The position numbers and the translations under genes were made by a program. DNA of 12,791 nucleotides from an uncultured Muribaculaceae bacterium (GTDB taxonomy: Bacteria > Bacteroidota > Bacteroidia > Bacteroidales > Muribaculaceae). Shown piece after piece: positions 8,698 through 12,791 of the stretch (position 1 is its first letter; every line of letters starts with the position of its first letter). Under the pieces are notes generated by a model. It saw only the letters and a program-made list of their open reading frames with translations. It did no database searches and had not been told where the DNA came from. The DNA lies in NCBI GenBank assembly GCA_910587475.1, contig CAJUMR010000053.1, positions 1 through 12,791 on the forward strand, in the 5' to 3' direction.

Positions 8698-9272
8698 ATG
8701 ACACTCCGACAGACTATCAGACATATCATCTTGGCTTTGGCCGCATGCTCCTATCCGGCATCGGTTGCAGCCGAAGACATCTCAACTGCAGATGATGATT
8801 TTGACGTATTCCTGTCGGCTGTCGAAGCATCGAGCCATATCGGAGAGGATCTTCAACGTGAACTTCTGGCCGGTGAAATCACAACCTACGCCAACTCATT
8901 TCTCGGCCGTCCCTATCGACGTGGCGGCAAAGGCCCCAAGGCTTTCGACTGCTCTGGCTTCACAAGCTATATATTCCGTCAGTTCGACACTCCATTGGGT
9001 GCATCATCGCGATCTCAATTCCAACAAGGCAAACCGATCGACCGTCAAGACATCCGCCCGGCGATCTGGTGTTTTTCAGCACCTATCGCACTGCAAGATC
9101 CGGCTCAGTCGGACACGTCGGCATCGCTGTCGACGTAGCCCCGGACGGCCGTGTTGCATTTATCCACGCAGCCCACAGAGGTGGCATCAGAGTCGATTAT
9201 TACCCCGACGGCGGATATTATTCAAAACATTACATCGGCGCTCGCCGAGTTATCAATCATATTAATCAGTAA
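8698..9272 (+). pseudogene. NlpC/P60 cysteine peptidase, frameshifted near 9060
   Basis: The family cleaves peptidoglycan stem peptides in the cell envelope (MepS/Spr-like endopeptidases). The frame from ATG 8698 reads a signal sequence (residues 1-25; LAAC at 14-17 is a possible lipobox, AxA near 23-25 a possible SPase I site) and the catalytic region GRPYRRGGKGPKAFDCSG with Cys85. It then leaves the domain after DRQDIRP (residue 121) and stops at 9138, giving 146 aa. The rest of the domain lies in the -1 frame: GDLVFFSTYRTARSGSVGHV and FIHAAHRGG, ending with the TAA at 9270-9272. One missing G in the CCCGGCG stretch at 9058-9063 restores RPGDLVFFSTY and a 191-aa protein of normal length with Cys85, His140 and His157 as the triad. 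The 146-aa product lacks both histidines and should be inactive. There is no X-XXY-YYZ slippery heptamer, so programmed frameshifting is unlikely. Either a sequencing/assembly indel or a real mutation is possible. bcp follows after 14 bp. Confidence 0.85.
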
Positions 9273-9286
9273 CCAAAATCTCTATC

Positions 9287-9742
9287 ATGGTTAAAATTGG
9301 AGATAAAGTCGACGACCTTCTGGGGCTCGACCAAAACGGCAAAGAAATCAGACTGAGTGATTTTCCCGGCAAAACAATCGCACTGTATTTTTATCCGAAA
9401 GATCTGACTTCGGGTTGCACCGCACAAGCTTGCAATCTGAGAGACAACTATCAGGAACTGCTCGACGCCGGCTATCAGGTGATCGGCGCAAGTGTCGATC
9501 CGGCAGCTACCCATCTTCGTTTCATAGCCAAGAATGAGCTGCCATTTCCATTGGTCGCTGACACAGACCATAAACTTGTAGAAAAGTTTGGTGTATGGGG
9601 CGAAAAATCAATGTATGGCCGCAAATACATGGGCACGTTCCGCACCACTTTCATCATCTCACCCGAGCACATAGTGACCCGCATTATCGCCCCCAAAGAA
9701 ATCAAGACTAAAAACCACGCAGCCCAAATACTTGAGATTTAA
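9287..9742 (+). CDS. bcp: Thioredoxin-dependent peroxiredoxin, Bcp/PrxQ type
   Basis: This 151-aa cytoplasmic enzyme reduces hydrogen peroxide and organic hydroperoxides using thioredoxin. The AhpC/TSA fold fills the whole protein. YFYPKDLTSGCTAQACNLRD (residues 35-54) contains the peroxidatic Cys44 and the resolving Cys49, five residues apart as in E. coli Bcp (Cys45/Cys50), which marks the atypical 2-Cys PrxQ class. Further family marks are VIGASVDPAATHLRF, FPLVADTDHKLVEKFGVWGE and the late RTTFIISPE, where Arg supports the active site. Length is normal for Bcp (about 155 aa). The ATG lies 14 bp after the NlpC/P60 gene with no promoter of its own visible, so it is probably carried on the transcript from the 8645-8676 promoter. 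Confidence 0.95.
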   Translation: MVKIGDKVDDLLGLDQNGKEIRLSDFPGKTIALYFYPKDLTSGCTAQACNLRDNYQELLDAGYQVIGASVDPAATHLRFIAKNELPFPLVADTDHKLVEKFGVWGEKSMYGRKYMGTFRTTFIISPEHIVTRIIAPKEIKTKNHAAQILEI

Positions 9743-9761
9743 GGAAAAATTTCAGTATTTT
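9726..9761 (+). terminator. Possible AT-rich hairpin terminator overlapping the bcp stop
   Basis: Bases 9726-9740 can pair with 9747-9760 (AAATACT with AGTATTT, then GAGATTT with AAATTTC, including one G-U pair, with T9733 bulged). The loop is six bases and contains the last two bases of the stop codon, and the 3' side ends in TTTT. The stem is long but mostly A-T and the T run is inside the arm, so this is a weak candidate. It sits just before the mut promoter, where a transcript end would make sense. Confidence 0.35.
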
Positions 9762-9763
9762 GG

Positions 9764-9794
9764 TTTGCAGATTATGTAAAGTTTACTAAATTTG
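9764..9794 (+). promoter_or_regulatory. Bacteroidetes promoter for mutAB
   Basis: TTTG at 9764-9767, a 19-bp spacer, and TAAATTTG at 9787-9794 give an exact match to the Bacteroidetes sigma-ABfr consensus (TTTG, 19-20 bp, TAnnTTTG). Transcription should start about 9799-9803, leaving a leader of roughly 90 bases before mutA. An exact match suits a strongly expressed central-metabolism operon. Confidence 0.8.
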
Positions 9795-9803
9795 TCGCGG
9801 TAA

Positions 9804-9833
9804 CGTGGCGAGCCGTCAATAGCGGCTCACACG
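9804..9833 (+). other. Stem-loop at the 5' end of the mutAB leader
   Basis: CGTG (9804-9807) pairs with CACG (9830-9833), and GAGCCG (9810-9815) pairs with CGGCTC (9823-9828). The two stems are separated by a 2x1 internal loop and closed by a 7-base loop. The hairpin starts within a few bases of the predicted transcription start. No T-run follows, so it is not a terminator. By analogy with 5'-end hairpins such as that of E. coli ompA it could stabilise the mRNA; that role is inference. Confidence 0.5.
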
Positions 9834-9889
9834 GCCGACGAATTTGTATAAACTTAAATCTCAATATAGAACAATCACTTATCAAAATT

Positions 9890-11734
9890 ATGGCAGAAAA
9901 AAAAGAAAAATTGTTCGACCAGTTTCCCGGCGTCAGCTACGACGAATGGCGCGCCAAAGTCGAAACGGACCTGAAAGGTGCCGATTTCAACAAGAAATTG
10001 GTTTGGAGGACAAACGAAGGCTTCAATGTCGAGCCGATCTATCGCGCTGAAGACATCGCCGATTTCAAGACGACAGAATCTCTTCCGGGCGAATATCCGT
10101 TTGTCCGCGGCACACGCACCGACAACGAATGGCTCACTCGTCAGGAAATCCTCTCTGAAGATGCGGCTGAAGCCAACAAAACGGCTATCGAAGTCATCGG
10201 CAAGGGCGTGAATTCACTCGGTTTCAAAGTGGCCGAGCCGACCGAAGCAGCAATCGCCGCTCTTCTCAACGGCATTGATCTCGAAAAGATTGAGATCAAC
10301 TTCAATTGCTGTCCGTGCAAAGCTCAGGACCTTGCAGAAGCCCTTGTGAAATATCTCAAAGCCAATGGTGCTGAAAACAAATTCCATGGCTCTATCGACT
10401 TCAACCCGCTCCGCAAAGCTCTCCGCCATGGCGGTGAAGTGCCGGCAGAAATAGCCGAAAAAGCTAAAAAACTCATCGAGACCGTCAAAGATGTTCCCGC
10501 GATCCGTGTGCTTGCCGTTGACTCGGTAATGTTCTGCGATGGCGGTGCATATATCTTCCAGGAACTTGGATATACTCTTGCATGGGGCGCACAGTGGATG
10601 ACAGCCCTGACCGACGCCGGCATGACTGCCGACGCTGTAGCATGCCGCATCAAGTTCAACAAGGGCGTATCGTCGAACTACTTCATGGAACTCGCCAAGT
10701 TCAGAGCAGCCCGCATGCTCTGGGCCCAGATTGTCGAAAAATATGCTCCGGCATCAGTCGACGCTGCAAAAATGCACGTTCATGCCGCAACATCCAAATT
10801 CAACCAGACAATCTACGACGCACATGTCAACCTGCTCCGCAGCCAGACCGAAGCAATGTCGGCAGCTCTTGCCGGCGTCGACTCGATCACTGTAGTGCCT
10901 TTCGACACCCCATACAAAACTCCCGATGCATTCTCCGAACGCATTGCCCGCAACCAGCAGTTCCTGCTCAAAGAAGAAAGCCATCTCGACAAGGTTGTCG
11001 ATCCGGCAGGCGGTAGCTACTATGTGGAGACACTCACTCTGTCAATCGCCAACGAGGCATGGAAGCTGTTCCTGAGCGTCGTTGAAAACGGAGGTTTCTT
11101 CGCAGAAGTCGCAAATGGCAACGTACAGAACGCCGTCAACGCATCGTGTGAAAAACGTCACACCGACGTAGCTCGTCGCAAAGAGATCCTTCTCGGCTCT
11201 AACCAGTATCCCAATATCAACGAGAAAGCCGCAGACAAGATCGAAACTAAATCGTGCCACTGCTCTTGCGGTCACAACGAAAACGCTCAAGGTGGCCTGA
11301 CCATGAAACGTGCGGCTACAGACTTCGAAGAACTGCGTCTCGCAACCGAAGCCGCAGCAAAACGCCCCAAGGTGTTCATGCTCACTATCGGTAACCTCGC
11401 CATGCGTCTCGCACGCGCCCAGTTTTCGACAAACTTCTTCGGCTGCGCCGGTTACGAAATCATCGACAACTTAGGCTTCGACACCGTTCAAGCTGGCATC
11501 GACGCCGCTCTTGAAAAAGAAGCCGATGTCATCGTCCTCTGCTCAAGCGACGACGAATATGCTACTCTTGCTCCCGAAGCATTCCAATATCTCAACGGCC
11601 GCGCCGAATTTGTTGTAGCCGGAGCTCCGGCTTGCATGGAAGACCTCAAGGCCGCAGGCATCAATGAGTTTATCCACGTGCGTTGCAACGTGCTCGACAC
11701 GCTGAAATCGTTCAATGCCAAACTTCTCAAATAA
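9890..11734 (+). CDS. mutA: Methylmalonyl-CoA mutase small (beta) subunit
   Basis: This 614-aa cytoplasmic protein is the partner of MutB in the heterodimeric adenosylcobalamin-dependent mutase that interconverts succinyl-CoA and (R)-methylmalonyl-CoA. The N-terminus (FPGVSYDEWRAKVETDLKGA) is typical of MutA. The TIM-barrel part runs to about residue 450 and includes FMELAKFRAARMLWAQIVEK, parallel to FFMEIAKMRAARMLWAKIV in MutB, showing the shared ancestry of the subunits. The C-terminal cobalamin-binding-like fold, about residues 490-614, lacks the DxHxxG cobalamin motif: residues 501-506 read GNLAMR there. It is therefore the non-catalytic subunit, as known for MutA. Odd points are Cys clusters CCPC (140-143) in the barrel and CHCSCGH (456-462) in the interdomain linker. 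An exact promoter and a structured leader precede it, and mutB starts 8 bp after its stop. Confidence 0.95.
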   Translation: MAEKKEKLFDQFPGVSYDEWRAKVETDLKGADFNKKLVWRTNEGFNVEPIYRAEDIADFKTTESLPGEYPFVRGTRTDNEWLTRQEILSEDAAEANKTAIEVIGKGVNSLGFKVAEPTEAAIAALLNGIDLEKIEINFNCCPCKAQDLAEALVKYLKANGAENKFHGSIDFNPLRKALRHGGEVPAEIAEKAKKLIETVKDVPAIRVLAVDSVMFCDGGAYIFQELGYTLAWGAQWMTALTDAGMTADAVACRIKFNKGVSSNYFMELAKFRAARMLWAQIVEKYAPASVDAAKMHVHAATSKFNQTIYDAHVNLLRSQTEAMSAALAGVDSITVVPFDTPYKTPDAFSERIARNQQFLLKEESHLDKVVDPAGGSYYVETLTLSIANEAWKLFLSVVENGGFFAEVANGNVQNAVNASCEKRHTDVARRKEILLGSNQYPNINEKAADKIETKSCHCSCGHNENAQGGLTMKRAATDFEELRLATEAAAKRPKVFMLTIGNLAMRLARAQFSTNFFGCAGYEIIDNLGFDTVQAGIDAALEKEADVIVLCSSDDEYATLAPEAFQYLNGRAEFVVAGAPACMEDLKAAGINEFIHVRCNVLDTLKSFNAKLLK

Positions 11735-11742
11735 TCTTGACA

Positions 11743-12791
11743 ATGAAACCTGATTTTAAAACCATAGATATAGCAAAAGACGCATTCGGAGCGCAGCACG
11801 CGCCCGTTGCCGGTGGAGAAGATTGGCTCACTCCCGAACTGATCCCCGTAAAACCCATCTACACTAAAGACGACCTCGAGGGACTCGAACATCTGAACTA
11901 CGTATCAGGTATTCCTCCGTTCCTCCGCGGCCCGTACAGCGCAATGTACCCGCTCCGTCCCTGGACAATTCGCCAGTATGCCGGTTTCTCGACAGCTGCT
12001 GAATCAAACGCATTCTACCGCCGCAACCTTGCATCGGGACAGAAAGGCCTTTCTGTGGCATTCGACCTCGCCACTCACCGAGGATATGACGCCGATCACG
12101 AACGCGTAGTCGGCGACGTAGGCAAAGCAGGCGTATCGATCTGCTCTATCGAAGACATGAAAGTTCTCTTCGACGGCATACCCTTGAACAAGATGTCTGT
12201 GTCAATGACAATGAACGGCGCAGTGCTTCCGGTGCTCGCATTCTACATCAATGCAGGTCTCGAACAGGGCGCCAAACTTGAAGAAATGGCCGGAACAATC
12301 CAGAACGACATCCTCAAGGAATTCATGGTGCGCAACACCTACATCTACCCGCCCGAATTCTCGATGCGTATCATTGCCGACATTTTCGAATACACCTCGC
12401 AGAACATGCCCAAATTCAACTCGATATCTATCTCGGGTTACCATATGCAGGAAGCTGGTGCGACATGCGACATCGAACTTGCCTACACACTCGCCGACGG
12501 TCTCGAATACCTCCGCGCAGGTGTCAACGCAGGCATGGACATCGATGCTTTCGCTCCACGTCTGTCATTCTTCTGGGCCATCGGCATGAACTTCTTCATG
12601 GAGATCGCCAAGATGCGCGCAGCCCGCATGCTCTGGGCTAAGATTGTCAAGCAGTTCAATCCCAAGAACCCGAAATCTCTCGCCCTCCGCACCCACTCTC
12701 AGACATCAGGATGGTCGCTCACAGAGCAGGATCCGTTCAACAACGTCGGCCGTACATGTATCGAAGCTATGGGCGCAGCACTCGGCCACAC
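11743..12791 (+). CDS. mutB: Methylmalonyl-CoA mutase large (alpha) subunit, 3'-truncated
   Basis: The frame opens at ATG 11743 (protein MKPDFKTIDI) and is still open at the window end, giving 349 of about 715 residues. It is the catalytic subunit that rearranges succinyl-CoA to methylmalonyl-CoA by a cobalamin radical mechanism, on the pathway from succinate to propionate. The visible part is most of the substrate-binding TIM barrel: GIPPFLRGPYSAMYPLRPWT, IRQYAGFSTAAESNAFYRRN, VSMTMNGAVLPVLAFY, AGTIQNDILKEFMVRNTYIY, SISGYHMQEAGAT and KSLALRTHSQTSGWSLTEQD. Lined up with the Propionibacterium enzyme without gaps, Tyr79, Arg197 and His234 match the active-site residues Tyr89, Arg207 and His244. 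The C-terminal cobalamin-binding domain with DxHxxG lies beyond the window. It is co-transcribed with mutA, 8 bp upstream, so the two subunits can be made in equal amounts. Confidence 0.97.
   Translation, partial: MKPDFKTIDIAKDAFGAQHAPVAGGEDWLTPELIPVKPIYTKDDLEGLEHLNYVSGIPPFLRGPYSAMYPLRPWTIRQYAGFSTAAESNAFYRRNLASGQKGLSVAFDLATHRGYDADHERVVGDVGKAGVSICSIEDMKVLFDGIPLNKMSVSMTMNGAVLPVLAFYINAGLEQGAKLEEMAGTIQNDILKEFMVRNTYIYPPEFSMRIIADIFEYTSQNMPKFNSISISGYHMQEAGATCDIELAYTLADGLEYLRAGVNAGMDIDAFAPRLSFFWAIGMNFFMEIAKMRAARMLWAKIVKQFNPKNPKSLALRTHSQTSGWSLTEQDPFNNVGRTCIEAMGAALGH

Noticed and set aside
9058..9070. Programmed -1 ribosomal frameshift in the NlpC/P60 gene
   Set aside because: The shift would need to happen at CCCGGCG, which is not an X-XXY-YYZ slippery heptamer, and no strong downstream pseudoknot is evident. 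A simple one-base loss explains it better.
8765..9265. 166-codon + strand frame overlapping the NlpC/P60 gene
   Set aside because: It is in the third frame, starts inside the signal-peptide region, has an Arg/Ser/His-rich low-information composition and carries no domain; the real protein reads in the other two frames.
9743..9889. Cobalamin riboswitch upstream of mutA
   Set aside because: The leader of about 90 bases is too short and lacks the expected B12-box sequence. A GCCACTG string exists only at 11256-11262 inside the mutA coding region, where it is chance.

Overview
The window looks like chromosomal DNA from a Bacteroidales bacterium, most plausibly Muribaculaceae-like. The evidence is Bacteroidetes-type ExbD-ExbD-TonB proteins, start codons without clear Shine-Dalgarno sequences, promoters of the TTTG / TAnnTTTG type, and a two-subunit methylmalonyl-CoA mutase of the kind these propionate producers use. 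Base composition is near 50% GC by eye. The genus is inference; the phylum/order call is well supported. All genes read on the + strand.

Layout. (1) 1-2390: the end of an energy-transduction operon, with a 5'-truncated exbD, a second exbD and tonB, closed by a perfect 15-bp hairpin terminator at 2420-2461. (2) 2537-8589: a very large TamB/DUF490 envelope-biogenesis protein whose stop codon overlaps the start of an AGCS-family sodium:alanine/glycine symporter (ATGA). (3) 8698-9742: a secreted NlpC/P60 cysteine peptidase broken by an apparent one-base deletion near 9060, then a Bcp-type peroxiredoxin 14 bp later. A good promoter lies just upstream. (4) 9743-12791: a textbook promoter, a hairpin at the predicted 5' end of the transcript, then mutA (small, non-catalytic subunit) and mutB (large catalytic subunit, cut by the window end).

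How they fit together. ExbB/ExbD/TonB turns inner-membrane proton motive force into outer-membrane import through TonB-dependent receptors. TamB helps build or supply the outer membrane. AGCS imports small amino acids with Na+. NlpC/P60 would trim peptidoglycan, and Bcp removes peroxides. MutAB interconverts succinyl-CoA and methylmalonyl-CoA on the route from succinate to propionate. These are core functions. I see no mobile element, CRISPR array, tRNA/rRNA or defence system, and no convincing undescribed system. The observations most worth a second look are the NlpC/P60 frameshift, the hairpin at the predicted mut transcript start, cysteine clusters in MutA, and the tamB-AGCS overlap.
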